Shown: piece after piece, positions 12,357 through 24,696 of the stretch
Layout of the letters: each line of letters opens with the position of its first letter
Numbering within the stretch: position 1 is the first letter of the stretch
Program-made: the position numbers and the translations under genes
Notes under the pieces: generated by a model
The model's input: only the letters and a program-made list of their open reading frames with translations
Database searches by the model: none
Told to the model about the DNA's origin: nothing
Assembly (NCBI GenBank): GCA_024220505.1
Contig: JAKZZE010000041.1
Coordinates: 62,001-126,000 of the forward strand
Direction of reading: 5' to 3'
From: Rhizopus arrhizus
Taxonomy: Eukaryota > Mucoromycota > Mucoromycetes > Mucorales > Rhizopodaceae
Length of the DNA stretch: 64,000 nucleotides

Positions 12357-15300
12357 TTGGAAGACCAGTGATCCAACCATAGTGCTTAAAAGAACAATAG
12401 CGTCCAGTTGTGCAAATGGAAGTGCACACAGTGACCAAAGCACGATAGCATTTATTACTCTTGACGCAATGATGATCTTTCCATAAATATCTATTTTAAT
12501 AGCTTAGTAAAAGGTCTAGTACAAACATTCTATATTCTTCTTACCGGCTATTCTTGTGTTGATGGCTTTAATTATAGAATTAATAATTAAAATAAGACCA
12601 CCAAAGATAAGAAAAGTCTTGTAGACAAATACGATTTCCGTGTTCGATACAGTGCCCGCAAAAGATCCATCCTCTGATGCTGCTTCAGATCGACGCATCA
12701 AATGACTTGAAGATGATGATGACAACTGACGATCTTCACAGTAAAAACTTGTTACTGTTTGTAAGGTGGCATAAGCAATGGATGAGGCAATATATTTACA
12801 CCAAGTGGATCGATGATGCTGTGAAGAAAGATTGGTATCATTTTGAATTGTGTTGGCAATCACTACAGGATTATAATCCGTTGTATCTTGATGAAGGACA
12901 TCACTGACTAATTGAATAGCGCGTTTAGCATTATGGGTGGCTGATGTAGCAGATTCACTGGCTTCTGCTTGGTTAGATTCTGATGCGGTATGGGTAGATT
13001 CTGAGGTGGCATGAGTAGATTCTGAGGTGGCATGAGTAGATTCTGAAGTACCAGTTGTAGATGATGACGAGGCTTCGGTACTATTATGTTCAGTTGTACT
13101 CTCTTCTTCTTTCAATTTGTTATCTCTTATAAGCTGAAATTTGTAAATCTTTAGACTAAGAAAAAAAAAAGGAATGGTTTTAGTTCTTGTTTATCATAGG
13201 TAAACATATACTTTACATATCAATCAGCGAAATACCAAAGGCAACTTGACAAAGATGAAGAGGGAAATGAAGATAAACCCAAATTTGATGATATTTGTTA
13301 TGTAAAAATACCTATTATATACCATAAATGAGTATATCAAATAAATCAACCTAATTATATACTTACTTCTTTGTTAAAATCTTCAAAGTACATGAAGAAG
13401 AAACCAAAAATGATGGCAACAGCCATAAAGTTGGGAAGTCTAGATATGATATATTAATTATGACGAGTTCATTTGTATGTTCATCTTACACTATAATGAT
13501 GTTTGTTCCAGCAGTCGCTACCAAACCAACTAAACCCATCAGATTCTCACCTAATCATACAAATCAGTTGACAGTTTAAATAAAACAAACAGCCTAGTTA
13601 CCCAAAACAATCAGTGTAAGTAAACCAAGTCTTTCAGCTAAATGACTCGCAGCCCAAGAAAGTGTTTTATCACCACGAATAATCACGTTTACTAATAATT
13701 CACACAAGACACCTAAATACCAAAGTACTCGATGAATGTCATTCTCAATCATAGTAAGTGAACCAGCCCATAACGCGATGGATATCAAATTAGCTCCAAT
13801 GTAGCATGATAATGCCATACGCGATTTTGATTTTGCTAGTAAAGCAACAATAAACACTAAAATAAAGTATGAATAATTATAAACTACATTCAACGTAATA
13901 ACTTACCAACGGAGTATTCAATGACCAGTATAGCTTTTAATGCTATATAAATTCGTGTGAATATCAATAAAAAAAAAGCGCAGCATTGTCCTTGTTTATT
14001 TACCAATGTAACCATAAACATATCCTCGCGAATTCAAAAAATATTCAGATGAACCTGCCATACCAACTAGATATAGATGCAGAGTATGTCAATAATGCAT
14101 GCACAATCAAACATCATTGTCTTCTTACCAACTGCGCACATTTCCACAAGTTTATAAATATGATGTACTACGTCATCGCTAAAGATATATCAAAATAAAG
14201 AGGATAAGAGTGATGATTCATCTATTTTATATTCTGTATTTACGTATCAAATCTTGCTGTGTATCTAATATGAAAAGTAAGTAGGTTATCAACAGAAGAA
14301 GAGGTAGTCTTACAGTGAACTCGCGCACCAAGCCCACCAAGTGATAACAAACCATTCAGTATATAAACCCAAGGATGCCCAATCTTTAATATGATGACTA
14401 TGTGTAAATTCAGAAAGAGTGGCCACGTAAAATAAATCATAAAATAACTCAAGCCAAGATGCCGCTGTTTCTTCTCCAATATCCGCACTTAAATCAGGCT
14501 CGGGGTATTGAAAGAAGGGTCTTCTGGTCTCTTTAGATGATAGTTCATGATGATGATTGTGCTTTGGTTTAAATTCAATAAAGCAATTATCGTTAAATTC
14601 AATCGTGTGGTGTTCTGCATGATGAGTATGATCCTGTTGATGGCCTACAGTACCTTCTGCTTTGTTATGAATTTTGATTGAAAAGTCACGTTTAATCTTA
14701 TAAAGGAAATCAGTCAGACCGTCCGTGTCGTGCACTCCGTTAAATAAAATCTTTTCTTTTGGTGTTAAATTGACCTGAAAAGTCCATATTAATGTTACAC
14801 TTTACACAAACTTTTTTTTTCTTCTTCTTTTTTTCTATTTTTATTTACTCTTTGTGCAAAATCGACAGCTGAGTCATGATCTAATGCAAAGCTTTGGTTT
14901 CCTTTCAGTTGACGAAAATGGATAATGATAATATAGGCCATCTCTGTATTTGTACTAGTGGTATTAATACTAGTAGTCATTGGTTGTGGTATAGTCCTGC
15001 TTTTAATTAGTACAAAAAGTACTAAAAATAATTCTAGATTATTACCTGTGATCTGGTTGATGAGACCATCTGTCTACTTGATGCTGATATTCTTCTTTAC
15101 GATGTTTATGCGCGTTGTATTCTTCTATAGGGTGTGTGATGATGTCTCCAAATGTTTCTTCTCCATGATGATAGTGTGGTTTTTCTTCTTGATCTGCTTC
15201 AAATTTTTCACTCTAATTTGCTTATTAATAAAATAAAATAAAAATGGCAGGATGACTCAAGTTTACCAATTCAATATTCTCAGTCAATCCTAACTTTTCT

Positions 15301-15428
15301 TCTTCATCTGAACTCGCACTGTTTCTACGTTGTATTAATGAATTTCTTCCAATAGGTGGTCGAAACCTTCCTCCTCGAAGTGTTGGTCCTCTTCTTACAG
15401 AGGCTTGAGGTGACATGTTTGAATTCAT
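12259..15428 (-). CDS. LtrA-family (low temperature requirement A) multi-spanning membrane protein, 15 exons
   Basis: Proposed exons 15428..15267, 15212..15046, 14996..14849, 14774..14314, 14264..14244, 14178..14129, 14066..14004, 13942..13907, 13856..13602, 13550..13490, 13439..13367, 13311..13217, 13155..12545, 12502..12356, 12281..12259, about 790 aa. The N-terminus is soluble, Arg/Ser- and His-rich. The LtrA signature starts near residue 270 (ASWLELFYDLFYVATLSEF) and is followed by WFVITWWAWCASSLYTARFD and many helices, including AERLGLLTLIVLGENLMGLV and IWVYLHFPLHLCQVAFGISL. A low-complexity insert (repeats of SESTHAT, about 13000-13060) and more helices close the protein. The bacterial family is named for low-temperature growth; its molecular function is not settled. 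One exon is 21 nt and the last intron contains 33 consecutive T on the + strand. Confidence 0.82.
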
Positions 15429-17471
15429 TGTTGTATAAGAAAGAAGGGGAGAAAAGAGAATGAATAAGGAGTTGGCACTATATATTTTGCTCCCTTTTTT
15501 AAATCTCAGAAACCCAATCAAACCAATTCCCATACAGCTTGTAGATCTCTTTTTTAAGTAGTTAATAAATTAAATTTCAAACTAAAAAAAATTCTTCTTT
15601 GACATATCTTCGTCTGTGTCACCGTCCCCAGATCCATGGTACTTTTTCGTTGTAAAGTAGCACACATATAAAATTGAAACATTTTATTCATTTATTTCTT
15701 TTTTGTAACAATAAGTGCTTTAAATAGAAATAACCAATTACAGTACTATCAGTGCCAGAACGTCTTGAACTACCCCTCCTCACTTTTGTGTAGTCACAGA
15801 GAAACTAAATTATGAATTTTTGTAAAATATTCATTCAACTTTGTCTAACTTGCTCATGATAAGCACAGCGAATGGCATGAATGATAAAATGGTTCATTTT
15901 ACTGCTTGATTTGTTGTCAAAAGAAGAAAAAGGACTACAAAAAAAATTTTTTTCAAAGGGGGCAAAAGTGAAAAATAGGTGATACTCAAACTTCTTGTCG
16001 ATTAAAAGTGGATTAAAAATGGGAGCTCTTAAACCATTGGCGGCTGCCAAATGTTTTCTAAGCAGCAAATGGCATGCAATGATCTTCTAGTCATGTTATA
16101 TAAAATACCAAACGAGGAAAGTGAAGTAGAGCATCTCTGTAATAATTCACAATGGAAAGTTTTAGCAACCATAACAAGTGCTTCTGATAAACATCTAGGA
16201 AAAATAAAAGAAATGCTAAAAAATAGCGTGCCTTATGGCAGCCAATGAATACAATACATTGAGCAAGGAGGATCGTACCATTCTAGGTTGAAAAGCATAC
16301 TGAACTATTTCATAAAAAGATAAACTTACACCAATGATGCCTGAAGAAATGCAGTTTTGTGACAGCTACAAAGCAAGGTCTAGGAGAATGGATCAAAAGA
16401 CATGTTGAGAAGAAGGAGTGTGAAAAGAAGTAGTTAAAAATTATAAAAATAGGGAAAGCTTATGTGTGAATTGTTACAAGATCAAAAGAAAGTAATTTTT
16501 GCTTTTTATTTCATGAATTCAAAGGATCTCCATTGATCCGTCTAATGTTTGATATGACCATAAAAATGAGAATGAACCCAAGGTTGATATATTCTACAAG
16601 TTGTTTGCTGGTTTTTGTTGGTATGGCCTTAAAAAAAAAACAATATTTATGAAGCGTTATTCAAGCAGACATCATTTTATGTGAAGCAATGCAGATAAAG
16701 ACTATTTGAAATACCTGATGTAGCTGTCTCGGATGGTCCAATGCCAACCTGGTAGACTTTCAACCTATAGGAAATATTGACAACAAAGACTAGATAGCGC
16801 TCCCAATTAAAGTTAACCTAAAAACGCTCATCTTGACAATACAAACAAAGCGAGGCTACTATTCACAAGTCATCACAGATACTGTACTGCATCATTTTTG
16901 ACGACGCTTCACATGGAAGCCCAAGGAAAGGAAAATTACTAACACTGTTGTGAATATAAAAAAAAAAAGTATAAAGAAATCTGACATGAAACAATGCATA
17001 TGAACCATCGAGAAAAATCCTGTAGTTTATTCATCCATCTCAGGTACCACTCACTGTTGAAGATGATCCCTTCATTTTCCTTCTGAACTTACTATTCACA
17101 AGCCACATTCCTTTCATTCTGTCTTCCCCTAGTTTCGCCTTTGGCCGACTGTATGTTGGATCCTCATTGAACCTGATGCGCTATATCACCAAAAATTTTC
17201 CTTGCCTCATCTATTTTATTTTCGGAAAAACACAACTTTTGGATTGATTGCTTCAAAGCTTAAATTAATGCCCACTGCACACTTTCTCCTCTAATATTCC
17301 TTTTTATTACTCGTTTGATTCCGTCTTACTCCTCTTGGTCTGACTTGGGTAAGATGTATTGAAGACAGTGTACACTCAATAAGGTCTTTTAAAGTATTTG
17401 TATTACATTACAAACGTTCATCATCATCACATAGGCTTATTATTTACAAATATTTTTATTTACAATGATAT
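15429..17471. other. Intergenic region with decayed repeat sequence
   Basis: About 2 kb without an intact gene. Around 15690-15850 it resembles 37330-37460 (shared core gtag-cacagagaaact-aattatg). An open stretch at 16051..16248 (+, MFSKQQMACNDLL...) and one at 15835..16068 (-) have some protein character but no start context or family. I read them as remains of a transposable element. Near 16365-16430 another coding-like trace (QGLGEWIKRHVEKKECEKK) appears on +. Confidence 0.35.
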
Positions 17472-17642
17472 TTAACGAGCATAGTTGTGAGTTTTGTGAT
17501 GTAATTCAACACCAGAAGAATGAAGTTGACGATATCCGACATAAGAGGCAGCAGAGAGTGCACTACCAACAATCGCCATCAATGGAAGTACTTCAGGATG
17601 AGTGAAAGATCGTTTGAAAAAATTTTTAACTTGAGGATTCAT
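17472..17642 (-). CDS. Small B12D/NDUFA4-like mitochondrial membrane protein (56 aa)
   Basis: Single-exon gene of 57 codons. The protein runs MNPQVKNFFKRSFTHPEVLP, then a hydrophobic helix (LMAIVGSALSAASYVGYR), then a short polar tail ending NYAR. The 'HPE..P' just before one membrane helix that continues into YR is the pattern of the B12D/MLRQ (NDUFA4) family. These are small inner-membrane proteins associated with complex I or complex IV. The basic N-terminus fits mitochondrial targeting. The region right of the start (17643 onward) is AT-rich promoter-like sequence. Call by pattern, since the protein is short. Confidence 0.7.
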   Translation of the reverse strand: MNPQVKNFFKRSFTHPEVLPLMAIVGSALSAASYVGYRQLHSSGVELHHKTHNYAR

Positions 17643-17957
17643 TTTGTATATTTCAATAAGTCAAAGATTGAATGATCGACCTTTTCTTTTATATTCTTTT
17701 TGAATGTAAAACCATATATGACGAAACAATGAAGTATTGCCTCTTTATTGGTCAACAAGATTATATTGTTTTGTTTTTTTGTTGCATGAATAAAAAAAAA
17801 AAGGGAGAGAGAGCTTTGGCTTTATTTATGCAATTTTTTTGTAAATCAGCTCTCACAACATGGTAAACTATGGATGAAGAAAAAAAAAATATTATTATTA
17901 CTACAAAACAAAGGAAAAGTATTTACAAAAAAGAGGAAAAATGACAAAGAGGAGAGT
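17643..17957. other. Short intergenic region
   Basis: Upstream region of the small mitochondrial protein and 3' flank of the GATA gene. A 64-codon + frame here is Phe/Cys/Lys-rich and not convincing. Confidence 0.4.
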
Positions 17958-19431
17958 CTAGCTTCTTTTTAACAAAGTTAATACAGCGGCTGCTTCTACC
18001 GCATCCACACCAGCATCAAAAGTAGAATTAAATCCATACGTTTGTATCATTGAGATATCAGTTGTATGTCTACGTCTGTGATGATGACTTGGTTGTTCTT
18101 GCTCTTCTTCACTATTCAGCAAAATATCCAAATCGGATCCATATTTGTTACCTGCCACAATCGCTGCAGCAGCGGCGGCGGCGGCGGCTCGTTTGTTATT
18201 GGACGATTTCGTGATGGCCAGCTGATGCTCTTCTTTCTTGACCCTCTTTTTATATTTCCTCTTCTTTTTTTCTACAAAGTTTCGAGTGGACTTTGTTTGG
18301 GGAGGAAAGTATTCGGTTCCACCGCAGAGGATCTTGCCATGTTTCCATTTCACACCACATGCATTACAGAGCGTGCCTGCGCCCTCAGGTCCTCGACGCC
18401 ACATCGGTGTACTTTTCGATCCGCAATAAGAGCATTGTTTGTTGGGTTTATTGTTGGCTGATGCAGGGGGTGTTGAATCGGTTTCCATGGTAGAATCAGT
18501 CGATGTGATTCCTATATCTCTTTGTGAGTTTAACATCAAATGATTTTATTGTGTGAATAAACCTATCGTGCTTTCTATTTCTTCTATTTCTTCCTCCTCC
18601 TCTTCTTCCTCTTCTTCTATTTCTTCCCCTTCATCGCTACTCAACCAACCACTTTTCTCTTCTCGAGTATCCAAAGGACCAATCATTTTTTGAGCAGTGA
18701 CCTGTTGATTATGCAATTTCATCTACAATCAAGAGTTACGATGTGTCTTTTTTAAGCTTTTTATGAACAAACCAGTTCTATCATCTTTTCATATCTTGTT
18801 TCAAAATTAAATACTGTTTGCTTTAAAGCACTTAATAAAATATCACTAACACCAGTGAGACCAATGTTGATGGCATAGCAATCTGATCTTGGCTGTTGTG
18901 GCTGCAACAGACTGGGATCGGTTAACCTTCTTTTAGGTCGCGTACATACATTAGCAAACTCTTCTAGTTTGGAAGCATTCTTGCAAGAACAAGCAGAATG
19001 AAGAACGGACAGATTGGAATCTTTTGGTAAATGAAACGAAACAAGCACCTAATTAAGACATCATCAGTTGATGTTTTGTGGATGAGTTGACTACTTTTTA
19101 CATCAAAAGTGGAAGTATGATTGAGAGCTTCTACAATAGCTTCATGAGGAAATTGATAATACCGCCCTTGGTCTGAGAGTTGTTGAGTTTGATTCATACA
19201 AAAGATGACATCTCTAGTAGATGATGACTCTTCTTGTTTGATAATCTCGTAAAATGTAATGTTGGGATAAAAATAAGATTCAAACTTGACAGAAGCAAAA
19301 CCTAAATGTCGAGATTCCATGGATTGGGTTGAAAGGGAATAATGTGAAAATACTTGTTCAATCCACAATCTACTTGTATATGAGTCATATTGACTTCCTT
19401 CCTTGTTTTGTTTACCCATATTGTCTTTCAT
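17958..19431 (-). CDS. GATA-type zinc-finger transcription factor
   Basis: Proposed exons 19431..19102, 19048..18773, 18722..18563, 18517..17958, giving 441 aa. The C-terminal half has one GATA finger, C-x2-C-x18-C-x2-C ([18 protein letters not shown]...[13 protein letters not shown]). The 18-residue loop is the type found in plants and in fungal white-collar/ASH1-like factors, not the 17-residue loop of animal GATA and AreA. A basic nuclear-localisation-like region ([13 protein letters not shown]) and a poly-Ala run follow. Exon 3 encodes a long poly-Glu stretch. The N-terminal 200 residues (exons 1-2) may form a folded sensory or dimerisation domain, possibly PAS-like, but I cannot confirm this. 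The join of exons 3 and 4 (45 nt intron) is the weakest; the GATA part could be a separate gene starting near 18539. Confidence 0.75.
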
Positions 19432-19622
19432 CGGCTGTTTCACTATTTGTTCTTGATCTCACCGACATCTTCTTTTTTTGTGCCTTTTTTTATTTTTTTA
19501 CAATAAAAGAAAGAGAGATGATTTAAAAAAGTTTGTATTTTTTTCAAGAAAAAAAAAAAAAGGTAAATAAAACTTTATTCCGAAAGTTATATTTTTTTTT
19601 TTAAAAAAATAAACTGCTTTTA

Positions 19623-20648
19623 TTAACCAGATCCACCAGAGAACTTTTTTCCAAACATAATCAATTGAATTTGATCATAACCAGAAATAGCACCAGCACC
19701 AGCAATAGCACGAAGAATATTAGCACCAGCACCCTTGAAGAGTGATCCCATGCCTTCTTTTGCAATGATTTCCTTAAATGCATGAAGCGAGGAATCATAT
19801 TTAACAGCAGCACCTGAAGTCATCATCATACGACGACGTACCGTATCAATAGGGTAAGAAGCTATCGGTGTAACCTATTAAAACTCATACAATTATGCAT
19901 ACACCTCTCCACTTACCAAGACCAGCCGTGGTCGTGACGGCCCAACCCAACAAAAAGGTAGCCAGGAAGGAAGATTGAAGCTTCTCGGGCATCATGGGTT
20001 TGATAGAATCATACATGCCAAAATAAAGACCTCGATAGACCACAATACCTACACAAGAAATGTTGAACCCTCGATAAAGACCGGCGATGCCATCTGTTTT
20101 CAATGTTTTCTTGTACACATCAATCAACCCACTGAACTGACGCTCTCCACCTCCCTTACTGGCCGATTTGGCATCATTTGCTAACCGGGTTCGTCCATAA
20201 TCCAGTGAATAGACAAACAAGAGCGAGGAAGCACCCGCGAGCCCACCCGAGGCCAAATTTCCTGCAAACCAGGCCCAATAGCCATCCGCCTTGTTACGAT
20301 TGAACATCCGCTTGAATTTATCGCGAAAGGCAAAGTTGAGCGCTTGCGTGGGGAAATAACGAAGCACATTGGCCGTGTTGCCTCGCCAGAGCGCAATGAT
20401 CCCTTCATCCTTGATCGTGCGTGCAAAGCAATTACCGATGCCCTTATAGGGCGTGGCCAGACGGCCTTGTTTGATCATTTCGTCTTGATTTTGAATCAGT
20501 AGCTTGACACGTTCAATGGGTGCAGCAGCGGTCTTTGATACAGCAGCGGAAACACCGCCCATCAAAAAGTCCTACCTCATCCGTTTATGATCATGAACAA
20601 AGCAGATTCTCAATTACTTACAACAATAAACTTATTTTGATCAACCAT
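19623..20648 (-). CDS. AAC: Mitochondrial ADP/ATP carrier
   Basis: Exchanges cytosolic ADP for matrix ATP across the inner mitochondrial membrane. Exons 20648..20622, 20571..19917, 19861..19623 give 306 aa, the normal length. Three mitochondrial-carrier repeats are visible, with [17 protein letters not shown] and [11 protein letters not shown] at the odd-helix ends. RRRMMM is the diagnostic ADP/ATP-carrier motif. The first exon codes for only nine residues (MVDQNKFIV). The second intron's acceptor is placed so that AGL is followed by ASYPIDTV, as in the family; the nearer AG gives the wrong frame. Base composition in 20180-20560 is more GC-rich than surroundings, suggesting codon optimisation of a highly expressed gene. 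Confidence 0.95.
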
Positions 20649-20783
20649 TTTTTTAGTGAGAAAGAAGCAAAGAAAAAAAAAAAAAAAAAAAAGAATGGCT
20701 TTTTGTTTCAAAAAAAAATGTCGATATCAAGGGACGGGGATTGAATATATAACGGGGATTGATTTCATGACGTACACAACTCT

Positions 20784-21371
20784 TTATTGTTGTATTTTAT
20801 CTAAATCGATATCATACGAAATGTTGCAACCACAACTATGCTTTGCATTAGGATTCTCGATCACTTGAAAAGTAGAGCCGATTAATTCTTGCACGTAATC
20901 AAGTGTAGACCCACGAAGATATTGAAGTGATATATTATCAATAATCACCTTGACGCCTTCTTTCTCAAACACCCTAATACAGTCTTTTCAGTATTCTTTT
21001 CGATTTCTGTTTGCTTCTTTCTCTCTTACACATCGTCTTCTTCTATTTCTTGAGTTAATTCCAATTTATTTTGAAATCCATGACAGCCTCCTGAATCAAC
21101 TAGAATACGCAGCATTTGTTCACCGTCTTGTTCTCTTTCTTGTATTTGTTGTAGTTGCTAAAAACACTTGTTAGATTAAGCACTTATTTTGTGTGTAGTT
21201 GCCATAAATTACTTTAATTGCTTTATCTGTAATGCCCAATCCATTTTCTGTTGAAGCTTTCATCAAAGTACTGTACATTGAATATAAAGCTAGCCTTGAT
21301 CTAATATTAGGTGTTACTCGAATAGGTCGAGTAGGTAATTGTGAACATGATTTAAATAAATTTCGAAACAT
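20784..21371 (-). CDS. ISA2: Iron-sulfur assembly protein ISA2
   Basis: A-type mitochondrial scaffold that works with ISA1 and IBA57 to make [4Fe-4S] clusters for aconitase, lipoate synthase and radical-SAM enzymes. Exons 21371..21213, 21157..21030, 20973..20784 give 158 aa. The N-terminus (MFRNLFKSCSQLPTRPIRV) is a basic mitochondrial presequence. The core includes GITDKAIK, LRILVDSGGCHGFQ and a C-terminal SCGCN, so the three conserved cysteines (C...CxC) are present. The protein closely follows A-type scaffold length. It lies 136 bp upstream of the ADP/ATP carrier start on the same strand, with separate transcription likely. Confidence 0.93.
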
Positions 21372-21516
21372 TTTCTTCTATGATCTATAAAAAAGGGGAA
21401 GGAAAAAAAAAAAAAAAAGCAAGTACCCAAGTTCATAATTACTAAGGCAAGGTATTTTTACATCTCCGACATTTTTATTTTTTTATTTTTTTATTGTCTA
21501 TTGAATCATTAATAAT

Positions 21517-23136
21517 TTATTCTTCCATCTCTTCATCTTCTTCAGATCCTTCTTCCATAACTTCCTCATTCTCATCATCATCATCATCTTCCTCTTCATC
21601 TTCAGGAAGTGTCACAGGCTTCTTTTCTTCAGTAACAGTAACACTAGCCAAGGCTTGATGTTGGAAAGCTTGACGGACACCTGCGTTTGAAGACATATCC
21701 CACACATGCATTTTTCCGTTTGAACCAGCAATAGCCAATTGGAAAGGTGAATCAGGACAGAATTGAGCGGAAAAGATACGACCGAGTTCAAAATTACGGC
21801 TGGTGACCATACTAGGCTTATTTTGGTTTGTATTCCAAAGCTTGATGAGTTTATCACCACTGCCTGTCGCGATACAGTTGGGTACCAGTGGGTTGATATC
21901 AAACGCACTCACAGCATCATCATGTGCTTGTAAAGTAAACAAGGGTTTTCCGCCCTTGCCATTCTCTGCTTGACGAACATCAAAGTATTGCACCACACCA
22001 TTTTCAAGAGCCACATAGAAATTGGAAGGGTTGTGAGGATCCCATCGGATGGATTCCACATCGCTGCTCACTTTCCATCGAGTCACTTGGTCAGGAGAAC
22101 GTGCGTCGAGGACACAGACGGTTCGATCATAGGAGCCAGAGATAAACACTGTGGTCTCGGTAGGGTGCCAGGCGACCGATTGAACCTTATCCGTATGATG
22201 TGTATAATTCTGAACACACTTGGAAGTCGCTAAATCCCAAAGTTTGATAGTGCCATCAGCAGAAGAAGAAAGTAAAAAGTTACGATGGTTCTTATTCCAA
22301 GCTAAATCCATGATGGCATCCACATGGTAGTTGGCATTAGGCTTTTTGGATCTCTTTTTGGATTTGTCAGTGTGGCCGAGGATGGTCTCGGGATACATGA
22401 CATCGATCGTGTCAAGATCCCAAATTTCAATGTCTGGATCAAATGTACCAACGGCTGCATAGTTGCCTGAACTCTCAGGATTGATCTTGCCTTCACTTGT
22501 GTGAAAATCTAACCATTCAAGACAGAGAGGGAAGGAGGGTAACATGATGTCGTGGTGTACATAGATATTATCTTGAGATTCTTCAAATACGTATACTTCT
22601 AATTGTGAGATATCATCTTCTGTTTTAGCAGCCAACAACATATTATCGGTAGGCAAGATTTCTAATTCCTTTTGTTCCTCATCTGCATCCATATCTTGGT
22701 CTAATGTCACATAGGGATCTTCTTCATCATTATTGTAGTATGCTAAATCTTTGATATTCGAAAAGATACCAACCTCTATAACATACACATGTCAGTTATT
22801 TCTTTCTTTTTTCAAGTCATCATTTACTTTTGCTAGAAGCTTTCACTTCATTATCATAGTTATCCAAATTATACACAGCTAATTCATCTTCTTTAGCTTT
22901 ATTCTCTGCACTATTTACACATGAATCAGTATAGTCCTTTCATATACATCGAGAGATACATACTCTACTGTCATAGATTTATCAACTGCTGAAGCTTCTT
23001 CCAAGTCTTGTTTGGCGTCTTCTAATTGTTCTGCTGCCAATTTGCTAATTCTTTCATATTCTTCATCGTTCAAGTTATATTTCTTGGGTTGTTGAGCAGC
23101 TGCTCCCTTACGAATCCACTGAATGGCTGAGATCAT
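21517..23136 (-). CDS. PWP1: PWP1-type WD-repeat ribosome biogenesis protein
   Basis: Nucleolar WD-repeat protein acting in 60S/25S rRNA maturation and rDNA transcription. Exons 23136..22964, 22910..22828, 22775..21517 give 504 aa. The start MISAIQWIRKGAAAQQPKKY matches PWP1 orthologues (M(I/N)A..WV..G.A...P..Y). WD repeats end in IEIWDLD, IKLWDLA, VCVLDAR, VQYFDVR, IKLWNTN and MHVWDMS, giving the propeller. A KKRSKK-type insert lies between the first two blades, and an acidic tail (long Glu/Asp run, codons 21520-21600) closes the protein, both typical. The join K|KVGIF between exons 2 and 3 has two possible AGs; I used the one that keeps frame. Confidence 0.92.
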
Positions 23137-23614
23137 GATCTAAAGTTTAAAGAAAAGAAAAAAAGAAAAAAAAAAAAGACAGGTTAAAAAAGCAGTACAA
23201 TCGTGTGACTTCCTTTTGAAGCATTCACTTTCAGCATGGTTTGGCTACTCACTTTTTGACGCCCAAGTTTAGCAAGATTGATTTATAACGTTTGTGATGA
23301 ATAGCTTGTATCATAAGAGACATGCATTTTTTTTTACAAAACCTAGCTTTAATAGGCGCTTAAGGTTCTTTCTTCTATAAATAATATCAGTTACCTAAGT
23401 TTAATCAAATAACTACGCTAGTCATGAATGATACAAGAGATACTTGTATGTCATCAAGATAATCTTACTGAAGGGAATCCTTTCAAGTTAAAAATGAGTC
23501 AAAAAACGTGTTTGGGGATCAAAGGATCACCTTCAAGTCCGCCCTGTTTTTTTTTTTTTTTTTGAAAGAGGGGGTAACCGATGATGATTCTCCTTTTTTT
23601 TTTTACTTAAAAAA
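23137..23614. other. Divergent promoter region
   Basis: About 480 bp between the divergent PWP1 and DUF1640 genes. No coding frame; A-run near 23157-23178 and T-runs near 23547-23563 and 23592-23602. Confidence 0.5.
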
Positions 23615-24637
23615 ATGTTACGACTTTGTCCGCTCCGATCAAGAGTCCTGCCTCGCTTCAATCATTCCTTTCGTCGCACACTCACTCACGATCCTTCCAA
23701 ACCTTTCCCACCACCACAGCCTACACGACCTATTGATATTTTAGATCAAAAGGATGATAAAAGCGTCATGTCACCTACACTGGATGCTGTGGCCCAAGAC
23801 ATTACACATAAAAACAATACACCTTTTAGACAAAGTCATCATTTCGATACCTACAAGGTGCTCACTCAGCTTGAAGGACAAGGATTTACTCGAAAACAGG
23901 CTGAAGTGATTATGAAGGGCATCAAGTTTCGTTTAAGAGAATGGTAATTACAAATAGATAAAAATAAAAAGTATTCACACAGTTCATATCAGTACTGCTT
24001 CCATGAGACAGCAATTGTTCCTATCATCTGATTTGGAAAATGTAAGTTGTGCTCTTTTGGTTATGCAATCAATTCATCTACTTATGTACAATTATAGGAA
24101 TCTTATTTATTTAAAGCGGCTTTATCTGAATTAAGAACAGAGATTCAAGTACTTCGAAAGAACGATATGCAAATGCTTCAAACAGAACTTTCACTGTTGA
24201 TAAGGGAAGTAGACATTTTAGAACAAAGATTGAATGAAGGTATTGCGACAATGAAGAATGATATTCAGATGGATATGAACAATAGAAAGAATGAAACAAG
24301 AGAAGATCAAAAGGCAATGGATATGAAAATACAAGAGATCAATAATAAATTCACCATTCGCTTAGGAGACATTCGTACTGAAATAGAAGCTGTTCGGTGG
24401 GAAACGATTTGGAAGGGGATGAGTAAAGTTTAACCATGCTGACTTTGACTTTTTTAACATTTTCTATTAGCTGGTGTTTGTTTAGCTGGACTGACAATAG
24501 CTACTATGGGTTATTTATTAACTAGATATTCGGCTAGAAAAGCAGATAGACTTCGATTAGAAGAAGAAAGGAAAAGAAAACGGTTACAAGAAGAAGCAAA
24601 TAGAGCTGGTACATTAGATATGGAAGTTATTTATTAA
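23615..24637 (+). CDS. DUF1640-family mitochondrial inner-membrane coiled-coil protein (FMP32/MCUR1-like)
   Basis: Exons 23615..23943, 23993..24041, 24098..24422, 24471..24637 give 289 aa. The basic N-terminus (MLRLCPLRSRVLPRFNHSFR) is a mitochondrial presequence. The family's head domain (FDTYKVLTQLEGQGFTRKQA) is followed by a long coiled coil. One C-terminal helix (GVCLAGLTIATMGYLLTRY) is followed by a basic tail. This order is that of the DUF1640 proteins, which in animals include MCUR1 and CCDC90B and in yeast FMP32, linked to uniporter or oxidase assembly. The 49 nt second exon is short but keeps frame. The exact partner is unknown here. Confidence 0.88.
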
Positions 24638-24696
24638 ACATTTTGTTTTTTATTATCGTTAAAGTCTAAAGAGAGAAATATGAAAAAGAAAAAGGA

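Noticed and set aside
19861..19916. Alternative acceptor (AATAG at about 19876) for the ADP/ATP carrier
   Set aside because: Gives a shifted frame or an intron of under 30 nt; the acceptor at 19862-19863 yields the conserved [14 protein letters not shown].
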